NCBI RefSeq assembly: GCF_006094275.1
Contig: NZ_CP034412.1
Location: forward strand, 2,046,001-2,110,000
Direction: 5' to 3'
Length of the DNA stretch: 64,000 nt
Origin: Glutamicibacter creatinolyticus
Lineage (GTDB): Bacteria; Actinomycetota; Actinomycetes; Actinomycetales; Micrococcaceae
Shown one piece after another: positions 53,357 through 62,470 of this stretch; position 1 is the stretch's first letter; every line of letters starts with the position of its first letter. The notes below the pieces were generated by a model. The model saw nothing but the letters and a program-made list of their open reading frames with translations. It ran no database searches and was not told the origin of the DNA. Both the position numbers and the translations under genes were made by a program.

Positions 53357-54838
53357 TTAGTGGGCGTTGCTGCGCAAGTCCAGCGGCATCTCAATGACCA
53401 CTTCGGTGCCCTGGTTCGCTGCCTGGTTCCAGTGGATTTCGCCGCGCAGCTCGCTGGTGACCAGGGTGCGCACGATCTGCAGTCCCAGACCCTCGCTGTA
53501 CTCCCCCTCGGGCAACCCATGGCCGTTGTCGCTGACCGTGACTCGCAGCCACTTGTGGCCGTCCCGGCCCAGGTATCGTTCGGCCAGTAGCCGCACTTCC
53601 CCGTCACGACCGGCCAGCCCGTGTTCCACTGCGTTGGTGGCCAGTTCGTTGATGACCAGGGACAACGGGGTGGCCAGTTCGGCCGGCAGCATCCCGAACT
53701 CCCCTTCGCGCACGGTGCGAACCCGCTGGCTCGGACTGGCGATTTCAACGATGAACCGGAACTGTCGGTCCATCAGGTCATCAAATTTTACGGTTTCGTT
53801 CAAGCCCTTGGACAGGAAATCGTGTACCGAGGCGATGGTTGAGACCCGGCGCATGGCCTGTTCCAGACCCTGTTTGCCCTCGGCCGAGTTCATGCGCCGG
53901 GACTGCATGCGCAACAGCGCGGCCACCGTCTGCAGGTTGTTCTTCACCCGATGGTGGATTTCGCGGATGGTGGCGTCCTTGGTGACCAGTTCCTTTTCCC
54001 GCCGGCGCAGCTCGGTCACATCCCGGCACAAAACCAGGGATCCCCAGCGGCGGCGTTCGTCGCGCAGCGGGATGGCACGCAGCGAAATGTTCACCCCGCG
54101 GTACTCCATTTCGGTGCGCCACGGCATTTTGCCCTGGACCACCAGCGGCAGGGTTTCGTCAATAACCCGCCGGTCGCTGACCAGTGCCATGGTCAGGTCC
54201 GACAGCGACTGGCCCTGCAATACCTCGGCGGCTCCGAGCCGGCGAAACGCCGACACCGCGTTGGGGCTGGCGTATTCCACCACCCCGGCGGCGTCCATCC
54301 GGATGAAGCCGTCGCCTACCCGCGGGGCGCCGCGCCGTGACCCGGTCGGGCTAGCGAAGTCGGGCCAGAGCCCGAGGGTGCCCATGGTCAGCAGGTCATC
54401 GGCGCTTTGCCGGTAGACCAGTTCCAGGTTGGAGGGGGTGCGGCTGGAGGCCAGGTCGAAGTGGGAGGTGATGACCGCGACCTTCCCTCCCTGGCGGACC
54501 AGGGGGACGGCCTGGACTGTACTCTGCCCGGCCAGGTCGGCCGGGTGCTGCACGGAACGCTGTAACTGCCCGGTGGCCCAGGCCTCGTCCACCATGATCC
54601 GCAGGTCCTTGCGGATCCGCTCCCCAACGAAGTCGGTGTGGAACGCGGTGTGCGAGGTGGAGGGCCGCACGTGCGCCAGGGCCACGTAGGACCCGTCCCC
54701 GGTGGGGAACCAGAGCACCAGGTCGGCGAACGCAAGATCGGCGACCAGTTGCCAGTCCCCCACCAGCAGATGCAACCAGTCCTCATCACCGGGCCCGAGC
54801 TGAGAATTTTCGCGCAGTTGCTCGGTGATGAGGGCCAT
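53357..54838 (-). CDS. pdtaS: PdtaS-type sensor histidine kinase
   Basis: 493 aa, cytosolic (no transmembrane segment). N-terminal GAF-like domain (about 10-150), PAS domain (about 175-280, GFIRMDAAGVVEYASPNAV), then a HisKA_2 domain with phospho-acceptor H295 in REIHHRVKNNLQTVAALLRMQ and an HATPase domain with NELATNAVEHGL, DNGHGLP and GLGLQIV. This is the domain order of mycobacterial PdtaS, which signals to the RNA-binding regulator PdtaR. No response regulator gene is nearby, so the partner must be elsewhere. ATG at 54838, six bases after the gdh stop; the ribosome site GGAGG lies inside the end of gdh. Confidence 0.93.
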   Translation of the reverse strand: MALITEQLRENSQLGPGDEDWLHLLVGDWQLVADLAFADLVLWFPTGDGSYVALAHVRPSTSHTAFHTDFVGERIRKDLRIMVDEAWATGQLQRSVQHPADLAGQSTVQAVPLVRQGGKVAVITSHFDLASSRTPSNLELVYRQSADDLLTMGTLGLWPDFASPTGSRRGAPRVGDGFIRMDAAGVVEYASPNAVSAFRRLGAAEVLQGQSLSDLTMALVSDRRVIDETLPLVVQGKMPWRTEMEYRGVNISLRAIPLRDERRRWGSLVLCRDVTELRRREKELVTKDATIREIHHRVKNNLQTVAALLRMQSRRMNSAEGKQGLEQAMRRVSTIASVHDFLSKGLNETVKFDDLMDRQFRFIVEIASPSQRVRTVREGEFGMLPAELATPLSLVINELATNAVEHGLAGRDGEVRLLAERYLGRDGHKWLRVTVSDNGHGLPEGEYSEGLGLQIVRTLVTSELRGEIHWNQAANQGTEVVIEMPLDLRSNAH

Positions 54839-54844
54839 GGTGTG

Positions 54845-57800
54845 TTACTTCCTCCGGACGATGGAACGCAGCAGGCGAAGTGCGACGGACAGCGAGGCCA
54901 TGTCGTCGCGTTCCAGGTTGTTGACCTCCTGGAACATGTTCTTCGCACGATCAAGGTTAGCCGTGTTGGCTTCCTCCCAGGCCGCAACACGCGCGTCGGC
55001 GTCCTGCAGGTCTCCGGCCGCGTCCAGCACGTCCCCGGTCATGTCAATGATCGTGGAGTACAGGTCATCGCGCAGCGCGGCACGGGCCAGTGCCTTCCAG
55101 CGGTCGGTGCGCGGCAGCGCGGTGATCCGGTTCAGCAGGGCGTCGACCTCGAACTTGGCGTACAGCGCGAAGTAGGTGGTGGCCACCTGCTCGGTGTCGG
55201 CGTCGTTGCGGAAGATGTAGTCGGCGATGTCCAGCAGGGCATAGGACTCGAACTGTCCGGCCCAGTGGATCGCCTGCTCCTCGGTCAGCCCGTGCTGGAT
55301 GGCATCTTCACGCCAGGTGGCGAAGCGGGCGGCATCCACCCCGCGCAGCAGCTGCGGCAGCTGGGCGCGCAGCTTCTGCACCTTGGCGGCGTAGCGTTCC
55401 ACCATTTCCCCGACGCTCAGTTCCAGGTCCACATGGTTCAGGAACCAGCGGGTGGTGCGGTCCAGCAGACGGCGCAGGTCGTGGTGCTGGCGCGACCAAT
55501 AACCGATGTCCTGCCCGGCCGGCTGCAGGTTGATTTCCTGGAACCAGCGTTCGTACTCGTAGATCTCCCGCAGCGCGCAGAAGACCTTGGCGATCTGCGC
55601 CTCGGTGGCCCCGGTTTCCTCCATGGCGCGGAAGATGTAGGTGATGCCGCCGATGTTCACGATTTCGTTGGCCACCACGGTCGCCACGATCTCGTTGCGC
55701 AGCGGATGGCTGTCCAGTTCTTCCCCGAACCGCTCGGAGAGCTGGCTCGGGAAGTAGCGCTTGAGGGTGGCGAAGAAGTAGTCGTCCTCGGTCAGGTCCG
55801 ATTCGGCCAGCGCCTGGGCCAACTGGATCTTCGCGTACGCGGTGATCACTGCCAGTTCCGGGGTGGTCATGGATCCGCCCGAAGCGCGCCGGGCCTCCAG
55901 TTCGCTGTTCGAGGGCAGGAACTCCAGCTCACGGTTCAGATCCGCGTGCTCCTCCAGCCAGTCCATCAGCCGTTCGTAGGCCGGGGTCCAGGTCTTGGCC
56001 GCGTGCTTTTCGTTCAGCAGCAGCACGTTCTGGTTGAAGTTGGTCTCCAACACCAGGTCGGCGACGTTGTCGGTCATCGAGATCAGGAAGTCCGCACGCT
56101 CGGCAGGGTCGATGGCCCCGGCCTTGACCTGGCGGTCCACGAAGATCTTGATGTTCACCTCGCGGTCGGAGGTGTCCACGCCGGCCGAGTTGTCAATGGC
56201 GTCGGTGTTCAGGATGACCCCATTGGCCGCGGCCTCGATGCGGCCACGCTGGGTCATGCCCAGGTTGCCGCCCTCACCGATGATGCGGGCCTGCACCTGG
56301 CGTCCGTCCACGCGGATGGCGTCGTTGGCGCGGTCCCCGACCTGGCCGTGGCTTTCGGTGCTGGCCTTGATGTAGGTGCCGATGCCGCCGTTGTACAGCA
56401 GGTCGACCTTGGCCGAGAGGATCGCCTTGAGCAGGTCGTTGGGCGCCATCGCGGTGGTGTCATCGGGCAGGCCGAGCAGCTCGCGGACTTCGGCGCTGAC
56501 CGGCACCGACTTCAGCGACCGGGAGAATACCCCGCCGCCGGCGGAGATCAGGTCCTTGTTGTAGTCGGCCCAGCTGGAGCGCGGCAGGTTGTAGAGCCGC
56601 TGGCGTTCGGTGAAGGCCGCCTCAGGCTCCGGGTTCGGATCCAGGAAGATGTCGCGGTGGTCGAAGGCGGCCACCAGCTTGATGGTCTTGGTGCGCAGCA
56701 TGCCGTTGCCGAACACGTCACCGGACATGTCCCCGATGCCCACGGCGGTGAACTGTTCGCTTTGCGAGTCCACGCCGAGTTCGAAGAAGTGGCGCTTGAC
56801 CGATTCCCAGGCACCGCGGGCGGTGATGCCCATGCCCTTGTGGTCATAGCCCACCGAGCCGCCCGAGGCGAACGCGTCGCCCAACCAGTGGCCCTTTTCC
56901 TCGGAGATTGCGTTGGCGGTGTCGGAGAAGCTCGCGGTGCCCTTGTCGGCGGCGACCACCAGGTAGGTGTCATCCCCGTCGCGGCGCACCACGTCCACCG
57001 GCGGCACCACCCGCTGGCCCTGCTCATCGGTGATGACGTTGTCGGTCAGGTCCAGCATGGTGCGGATGAAGATCCGGTAGGAGGCCTTGCCCTCCTCCAT
57101 CCAGGCGCCGCGGTCCACGGCCGGGTTCGGCAGCTGCTTGGCGTAGAAGCCGCCCTTGGCGCCGGTGGGCACGATCACCGAGTTCTTCACCATCTGCGCC
57201 TTGACCAGGCCCAGCACCTCCGTGCGGAAGTCTTCGCGGCGGTCCGACCAGCGCAGGCCGCCACGGGCGACGGCGCCGAAGCGGAAGTGCACGCCCTCCA
57301 CGCGCGGGGAGTACACCCAGAACTCGTGCTTGGGGCGTGGGAACGGCGCGAAGTCGATCTCATTCGGGGCCAGCTTGAAGCCCAGCGCGTGCCCGGCGGC
57401 ATAGTAGTTGGTGCGCTTGGTCGCCTCGATGACCTTCACGAAGCGGCGCAGCAGCTTGTCGGCATCCAGGGTCGGCACGCTTTCCAGGGCCGCGCTGATC
57501 TTCTGGTGGGCTTCCTCGCGGGCCGCCTCGGACTCCTCGGCCGAGAGCTTCGGGTCGAAGATGGCGTGGAAGAGGCTCACGATCCCGTGGGTGACTTCGG
57601 CGTTGGAGACCAGGGTGCTGGCGATGAAGTCGGTGGAGTTCGGAACCCCCAGCTGCAGCAGGTAGTGGGCGTAGGCGCGCAGCATGGCCACTTCGGTCCA
57701 GTGCAGTCCCTCGCGCAGCACCAGGGCGTTCAGCTCATCGGATTCGGCGGCGTTGCGCACCACCGCCGAGTAGGTTTCGGCCAGCAGGTCCTGGACGGCG

Positions 57801-59677
57801 GAGAAGTCGATGTCCTCATCGACCTTCAGGCCCAGGTCGTAGATGTAGCGCTGTTCGCCGTCCTGCGGCTGCAGCTCGAAGGGCCGCTCGTCCACGACTT
57901 CCAGGCCCAGGTCCTGCAGCACCGGCAGGATGCGCGAGAGCATCAGCGGACGGTTGACGTAGATCTTCATCCGGACGCTGACCGGGCTGTCCTCATGCTC
58001 GTCGGTCGGGGCGTAGAAGGAGACGACCGGACCTTCCTGGGCCGGCTCATCGAGCTGGGCCAGGCGTTCAATGTCCGCCAGCGCATCCTCGATCTCGAAC
58101 TGGACCTTGTAGGACTCGGGGAAGGCCTCGGACCAGGACCGGGCCAGGTTGCGGGCCTCGTTGGCTTCCAGGCGCTCGTGGGCCGCATCGTGCACCGCTT
58201 CACCCCAGGAACGCACCGCGTTGGCGATGCGGGTCTCCAGGTGCTTGCGGTCCACCACCGGGGCCAGGCCGTGGCGCTGCAGACGGATCCGGTAGAACAG
58301 GCGGATCAGAGCCGAGTCGCTCATCAGCACGTCGTATTCCATGGAATCCGGGTTGAAGGACTGCTTGAGCACATCCTCGATGCGCTGGCGGACCAGGGTG
58401 GAGAAGCGGTCACGCGGCAGGTAGACCATCACGGACATGAACCGGCCGTAGTCATCGGGGCGCAGGAAGACGGAGGTGCGGCGGCGCTCCTGCAGGCGCA
58501 GGATGCCCATGGCGGTGTTGGTCAGGTCCTCCACGGAGATCTGGAACAGCTCATCGCGTGGGTAGGTTTCCAGGATGGTGACAATGTCCTTGCCCGAGTG
58601 CGAGTCCGGGGCGAAGCCGGCGTGCTTGAGCACTGCGGCGACCTTTTCGCGCACCAGCGGCACGGCGGTGACGCTTGAGGTGTACAGGCTGGAGGAGAAC
58701 AGGCCGATGAAGCGGCGTTCGCCATTGACCTCCCCATTGGCGTCAAAGCTCTTGACACCCACATAGTCCAGGTAGGTGCCCCGGTGCACGGTGGAGCGGG
58801 CGTTGGCCTTGGTGATCACCAGGGCGCGCTTGTCGCGTGCCGTGGCCCGGCCGCGCTTGGTCAGGTGCAGCGGGCCGCGGTCATCGGCGTCGCGCATCAG
58901 GCCCAGGCCGCTGCCCCGGCGGGCGCGCAGCACGTCCTCGCCGTGCTCGGTGACCAGCTCGTAGTCGCGGTAGCCCAGGAAGGTGAAGCGGCCATCGGCC
59001 ATCCAGTTCAGCAGTTCCACGGCCTGATCAAGGTCCGGGATGTCCTCGGCTCCCACGGTTTGGGGCAGCGTGGCGGCGATTTCGTGGGCACGGTCCATCA
59101 GCTTCGGCCAGTCCTCGACGGCCATGCGCACGTCGCTGAGCACGGACTGCAGGCCGGTGGTGACTTCCTCGGCCTGCTCCTCGCTCATCTCGTGGTCCAG
59201 TTCCACGGAGATCCAGGATTCAACCTCGGTGTTGCTCCCGGCCAGATTCAGGGTGCTCAGGTCGGCGAGCGCGGCAGTGTCGCCGCTGGCCACATGCTGG
59301 GCGTCGGTGGGGGTCAGTGACTTGATTTCACCGGTCTCGGTATCGCGGGAAACCACGAAGGTGGGGTGCACGACCAAGTGGATCGGGCATTTCTGGCGCA
59401 CCAGCTCAGTGGTCACGGAATTGACCAGGAACGGCATGTCGTCGGTGACGATGTAGACCACGGAGCTGCCGGCACTGGACTTCACCACGACATTCGCGGT
59501 TTTCGGCTGCCTAACGAACCCGATACCCAGGTGGGCCGCCACCCGCTCCTCCAGCTCTCCGGGCTGGTAGGCGGCAAAGTCCTCCCTGGCGATTTGACTA
59601 TAGTACTCACTGATCAGGTCGTTGGTGAGTGTCGCATTCATAAATGCTTCTGACACGGCCGATTCCGACGAGTTCAA
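54845..59677 (-). CDS. gdh: NAD-dependent glutamate dehydrogenase, 180-kDa type
   Basis: Catabolic oxidation of glutamate to 2-oxoglutarate and ammonia. 1610 aa, normal for the large GDH family. N-terminal regulatory ACT-like region (about 1-600), a central part with RVEGVHFRFGAVARGGLRWSDR and PTGAKGGFYAKQLPNP near residue 840 (catalytic lysines), NAD region VGIGDMSGDVFGNGMLRT and GEGGNLGMTQRGRIEAA, then a long helical C-terminus. The start is TTG at 59677, with GGAGG seven bases upstream. The ATG at 59641 has no ribosome site, and the frame open to 59914 looks nonspecific. pdtaS follows six bases later; the CpaE-like gene lies 89 bases upstream. Confidence 0.95.
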   Translation of the reverse strand: MNSSESAVSEAFMNATLTNDLISEYYSQIAREDFAAYQPGELEERVAAHLGIGFVRQPKTANVVVKSSAGSSVVYIVTDDMPFLVNSVTTELVRQKCPIHLVVHPTFVVSRDTETGEIKSLTPTDAQHVASGDTAALADLSTLNLAGSNTEVESWISVELDHEMSEEQAEEVTTGLQSVLSDVRMAVEDWPKLMDRAHEIAATLPQTVGAEDIPDLDQAVELLNWMADGRFTFLGYRDYELVTEHGEDVLRARRGSGLGLMRDADDRGPLHLTKRGRATARDKRALVITKANARSTVHRGTYLDYVGVKSFDANGEVNGERRFIGLFSSSLYTSSVTAVPLVREKVAAVLKHAGFAPDSHSGKDIVTILETYPRDELFQISVEDLTNTAMGILRLQERRRTSVFLRPDDYGRFMSVMVYLPRDRFSTLVRQRIEDVLKQSFNPDSMEYDVLMSDSALIRLFYRIRLQRHGLAPVVDRKHLETRIANAVRSWGEAVHDAAHERLEANEARNLARSWSEAFPESYKVQFEIEDALADIERLAQLDEPAQEGPVVSFYAPTDEHEDSPVSVRMKIYVNRPLMLSRILPVLQDLGLEVVDERPFELQPQDGEQRYIYDLGLKVDEDIDFSAVQDLLAETYSAVVRNAAESDELNALVLREGLHWTEVAMLRAYAHYLLQLGVPNSTDFIASTLVSNAEVTHGIVSLFHAIFDPKLSAEESEAAREEAHQKISAALESVPTLDADKLLRRFVKVIEATKRTNYYAAGHALGFKLAPNEIDFAPFPRPKHEFWVYSPRVEGVHFRFGAVARGGLRWSDRREDFRTEVLGLVKAQMVKNSVIVPTGAKGGFYAKQLPNPAVDRGAWMEEGKASYRIFIRTMLDLTDNVITDEQGQRVVPPVDVVRRDGDDTYLVVAADKGTASFSDTANAISEEKGHWLGDAFASGGSVGYDHKGMGITARGAWESVKRHFFELGVDSQSEQFTAVGIGDMSGDVFGNGMLRTKTIKLVAAFDHRDIFLDPNPEPEAAFTERQRLYNLPRSSWADYNKDLISAGGGVFSRSLKSVPVSAEVRELLGLPDDTTAMAPNDLLKAILSAKVDLLYNGGIGTYIKASTESHGQVGDRANDAIRVDGRQVQARIIGEGGNLGMTQRGRIEAAANGVILNTDAIDNSAGVDTSDREVNIKIFVDRQVKAGAIDPAERADFLISMTDNVADLVLETNFNQNVLLLNEKHAAKTWTPAYERLMDWLEEHADLNRELEFLPSNSELEARRASGGSMTTPELAVITAYAKIQLAQALAESDLTEDDYFFATLKRYFPSQLSERFGEELDSHPLRNEIVATVVANEIVNIGGITYIFRAMEETGATEAQIAKVFCALREIYEYERWFQEINLQPAGQDIGYWSRQHHDLRRLLDRTTRWFLNHVDLELSVGEMVERYAAKVQKLRAQLPQLLRGVDAARFATWREDAIQHGLTEEQAIHWAGQFESYALLDIADYIFRNDADTEQVATTYFALYAKFEVDALLNRITALPRTDRWKALARAALRDDLYSTIIDMTGDVLDAAGDLQDADARVAAWEEANTANLDRAKNMFQEVNNLERDDMASLSVALRLLRSIVRRK

Positions 59678-59766
59678 CTGAACGCCTCCAAGAGTGAAGA
59701 TCAACGATTCGCCCCATTGCGAATGCACGATGTCTACCAGCCTATCGCGTTTTTCCCGCCGATTTC

Positions 59767-61008
59767 CTACACTCTCTCGCGCCCCGGCTTCGGCTTCGGT
59801 GTGGTTGCCCGAAATGGTAGTTTCTTGCCGGCCAGGGCGCGGATTTCTGAGCGTAGTGCGCAACGTGGTGCCAACTCCAACAATGAGCTTCCGGCCAGCA
59901 CCGCAGCCTGGCAAACCGAGTGGTCATCAGGCAAAAAACCGAGGATGGGATAGGAGGGCCCGAAGCGCTCCCAGGCCTCCGCAATGCCGCGGCGCGGGGC
60001 CCTGCCGGAGGAAGCCGAGCCGACCTTGTTGAACAGGATCCGCAACTGTGGGTGCAGCTGCGCCTCAGCCAGTTCATCCAGGGCCCGGATGGCCCGGGGA
60101 ATGCCCACACTGTTCGCGGCCACGACCATGATCACCTCGTCGGAAAAGCGCAATGCCTCCACGCTGACCCCGTTGCGCTGCGGGGCGTAGGTGTCGAAGC
60201 TGAGCTGTTCGTCGGTTTCCACCGGGGCGGCCACGTCCAGGATGACCCGGTCATGGTGTTCCTTCAGTACCGCCACGGCCCGGCGCAGCGAGGCGGCCCG
60301 CACCTCGGGCCAACGACTGGCGCGCGGGATTCCGCTGGCCACCTTCAAGGTGGAGGATCCGACCTGGATTGTGGTCAACACCGCTTCAAGGCGGGCAGCA
60401 TCGAAGTGCCCGGTGTCCACAACCCGGCACAACTGTGCCACCGCTGCCGCCTCATCGAGCATTCCCAGCTGGATGGCCAGGGATGAGGCGTAGGTATCGG
60501 CATCGATGAGGACCACCGATTCGCCGGCGGCTGCCGCCTCCACCGCGAAATTCAGCGCCAGCGTGCTGCGCCCCGGGGAGCCGGCCCCACTCCAGAAGGT
60601 GCTCACCCTTCCCGGTTCGCGCCCTGACTCCGCTCCCATTAGGCCCTGGCCCAGGGCGCCGCCAGAGGGCCGGTCCAGCTCCCGCTCGCGCAGCCCCTGG
60701 GCGATCAGGGTTTCCAGTTCGGCGGCGCTGCCGCTGGGGGCGGCGGAAATCACCCCGGGGATCGGGGAGACCTCGGTGTCCAGCAGCACCAGCACCACGT
60801 CACGTTCCTGCACGTAGTCGACCTGCTCCATGGCCGGCATCAGGCCCGGTTCGGCAACCAGCAGCACGTCCACCCGATTGGAGGTGCAGGCCGCAACCGC
60901 CTCGGGGATCTCCTGGCAGACCCGCACCACCATCAGCTCCCCGCGGTAGCTCTCGATCCGGCGCACCAGATCGGGGTCTTGGCCAAGGACCACCACCGAG
61001 ATGCTCAT
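59767..61008 (-). CDS. CpaE/MinD-like P-loop protein with altered Walker A
   Basis: 413 aa. An N-terminal receiver-like domain (about 1-105, SVVVLGQDPDLVRRIESY) precedes a ParA/MinD-type ATPase fold, the layout of CpaE pilus proteins. VSTFWSGAGSPGRSTLALNFA replaces the usual KGGxGKS/T: the signature lysine is serine and the P-loop lysine is arginine (R147). VVLIDADTYASSLAIQLG and VILDVAAPVETDE supply the later motifs. It overlaps the SAF-domain gene upstream by 4 nt (ATGA at 61005-61008), so the two proteins are probably made together. No pilus genes are nearby. The role is unknown. Confidence 0.8.
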   Translation of the reverse strand: MSISVVVLGQDPDLVRRIESYRGELMVVRVCQEIPEAVAACTSNRVDVLLVAEPGLMPAMEQVDYVQERDVVLVLLDTEVSPIPGVISAAPSGSAAELETLIAQGLRERELDRPSGGALGQGLMGAESGREPGRVSTFWSGAGSPGRSTLALNFAVEAAAAGESVVLIDADTYASSLAIQLGMLDEAAAVAQLCRVVDTGHFDAARLEAVLTTIQVGSSTLKVASGIPRASRWPEVRAASLRRAVAVLKEHHDRVILDVAAPVETDEQLSFDTYAPQRNGVSVEALRFSDEVIMVVAANSVGIPRAIRALDELAEAQLHPQLRILFNKVGSASSGRAPRRGIAEAWERFGPSYPILGFLPDDHSVCQAAVLAGSSLLELAPRCALRSEIRALAGKKLPFRATTPKPKPGRERV

Positions 61009-61679
61009 GAGGATTCACCGGCCGGGTTGTACACCACAATGATCCGTGATTCATTGGCCAATGCCTGCAGCAGGGGTTCAAGATAGGCCGGTTCCACCAG
61101 CAGCTCCAGGTTGACGGCACTCTGCCCGACCAGTCCAGCGGCTCGTTCGGTGCGTGCCGAAACTTCCACGAGGTTCGCCAGCAGTTCCGGGGTTCCATAG
61201 CTGGCGGTACCCGGCTCCCGCTGGGCGATCCACACGTCGACCCTGCTGCCGGGGGTGATGGCCGGGGACAGGTCCACCGGCAGGTCAATGTTGATGGGCC
61301 GTCGCGAACCCAGTTCACTGCGGGTGACGAAGTCCTGGGCGATCAGCTGCCCGGAGCCGATGAAGGTGTTCGCCCGGGCATCCTGCAGGTGCTGCGCCTC
61401 GGCCGGCACATAGTGCTGCATGGAGTCACCCAGCTGCACGTGGGCAACCTCCAGGTTCTCTTCACCCAGCGGCTCACCCAGCGTGATGTCCTGCTTGGCC
61501 ACATACACCGCTGTGCGCTCATCCATGGAGTTGACCAGCACCACGGTGCCGGTCACGGCGGCCGCCACCAGCAGCAGGCCCAGCAGCAGCCGCGGTTCCT
61601 TCCATCTGGCACGGCGCACCCGGGGGCTGACCGGTACCGTCTGGTGCTTGCTGCGCGCCTCGGCAACCACGGCGTTCAC
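61005..61679 (-). CDS. SAF-domain membrane protein (CpaB-like)
   Basis: 224 aa. A basic N-terminus (RVRRARWKEPR), one transmembrane helix (about 31-51), then a SAF domain (AVYVAKQDITLGEPLGEENLEVAHVQLGD through TFIGSGQLIAQDFVTRSEL, about 57-122) and a segment PGSRVDVWIAQREPG typical of CpaB/RcpC. The C-terminal domain has no known fold. GTG at 61679 is given as start. A second GTG at 61670 has the better-placed GAGGTGA and may be the true one. It is translationally coupled to the CpaE-like gene. Confidence 0.8.
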   Translation of the reverse strand: MNAVVAEARSKHQTVPVSPRVRRARWKEPRLLLGLLLVAAAVTGTVVLVNSMDERTAVYVAKQDITLGEPLGEENLEVAHVQLGDSMQHYVPAEAQHLQDARANTFIGSGQLIAQDFVTRSELGSRRPINIDLPVDLSPAITPGSRVDVWIAQREPGTASYGTPELLANLVEVSARTERAAGLVGQSAVNLELLVEPAYLEPLLQALANESRIIVVYNPAGESS

Positions 61680-61793
61680 CTCATTTGAGAACCTGCATGT
61701 TGTGCGGTGAGCCTAATGGAAGAACGGGCAACTGTGAAGGGGCGAATCCAGGATTGTGGATTTCGTGGGCGCTGGCAGGGACCCGGCGGGGCC

Positions 61794-62351
61794 TCAGTGC
61801 CGGTGTTCCAGCATCAACCAGCCCAGCGCGGTGTGCGGGATGAGCAGTTCGGAGGTAATGCTGCGCGGGCGGGCATATTCGTCCCGCGCGTGGGTGCCCA
61901 GCACGATGAAGTCCTGGGCTGCCTGCAGTAGTGTCCCCTCCCCCAGGAGTTGGCCATCAGTCCCGTGCACCTGGACCGGGTTCCGGTCGCGTAGCAGGGC
62001 ACGCAACACCGCCGCGAATCTTGCGGCCGCAAGTTTCACCGTCTCGCTGTGCGCGGAAGGCTTGGGCGGCAGGGCTACCGTCTGCACGGCGGCGGCGCGG
62101 ATGAGCCAGCGGGTCGCGGACTCTTCCAGGCACAGGTAGTCATTGCCAACCGGCCCCAGCCGTGCCGTGAGCTCCTCGCCCCCGGCCAGCCGGAGCGACA
62201 AGCGCCGGCCCTGGCAGGTCAGCAGCCGTTCGGCCAGTGTCTGCCGCGCCTGCTCCACCCGAACCGATTCGGCGATTTCCGCTCGCAGGTCTTCTGCCAG
62301 CTGTGCCTGCAGCTGGGATTCAAGATCCGCAAACAAGGATTCCCATCGCAT
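61794..62351 (-). CDS. Protein of unknown function, possibly two Sm-like folds
   Basis: 185 aa, soluble. After an N-terminal helical part (LFADLESQLQAQLAEDLRAEIAESVRVE) come two stretches that look alike: residues 46-90 (GRRLSLRLAGGEELTARLGPVGNDYLCLEE, then WLIRAAAVQTV) and about 125-172 (PVQVHGTDGQLLGEGTLLQAAQDFIVLGTH, then ELLIPHTALGWL). Each has the pattern of an Sm/Lsm-like small barrel. This is a reading of the pattern only. ATG at 62351 is chosen, with GTAGGG seven bases upstream; GTG at 62357 is also in frame. It is divergent from the LysM gene. Confidence 0.6.
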   Translation of the reverse strand: MRWESLFADLESQLQAQLAEDLRAEIAESVRVEQARQTLAERLLTCQGRRLSLRLAGGEELTARLGPVGNDYLCLEESATRWLIRAAAVQTVALPPKPSAHSETVKLAAARFAAVLRALLRDRNPVQVHGTDGQLLGEGTLLQAAQDFIVLGTHARDEYARPRSITSELLIPHTALGWLMLEHRH

Positions 62352-62470
62352 GTCCACACCCTACGGGCCTCCACAATTTTCAACAAGAGCCTTCCCTTAA
62401 TCAACTTCAAGTGTCATCATCTTATTCAAATGACATCAAATGCCATTAAACAACAAAGGATGTGGTTGGG
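62352..62470. promoter_or_regulatory. AT-rich divergent promoter region with an inverted repeat
   Basis: This 119-base gap is far more AT-rich than its surroundings. It holds the inverted repeat TGTCAT (62412-62417) / ATGACA (62430-62435), with a 12-base spacer, in front of the LysM gene. AAAGGA at 62456-62461 is the ribosome site of that gene. It may be bound by a regulator. Confidence 0.4.

Noticed and set aside
54638-58678. A 1346-codon open frame on the plus strand opposite gdh
   Set aside because: It is a GC-bias shadow: no ribosome site, His/Gly/Val/Leu-rich sequence without domains, and the minus frame encodes a clear glutamate dehydrogenase.
59678-59914. An N-terminal extension of gdh up to 59914
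   Set aside because: It would run into the end of the CpaE-like gene, shows no similarity to the family, and ignores the well-placed GGAGG before TTG 59677.
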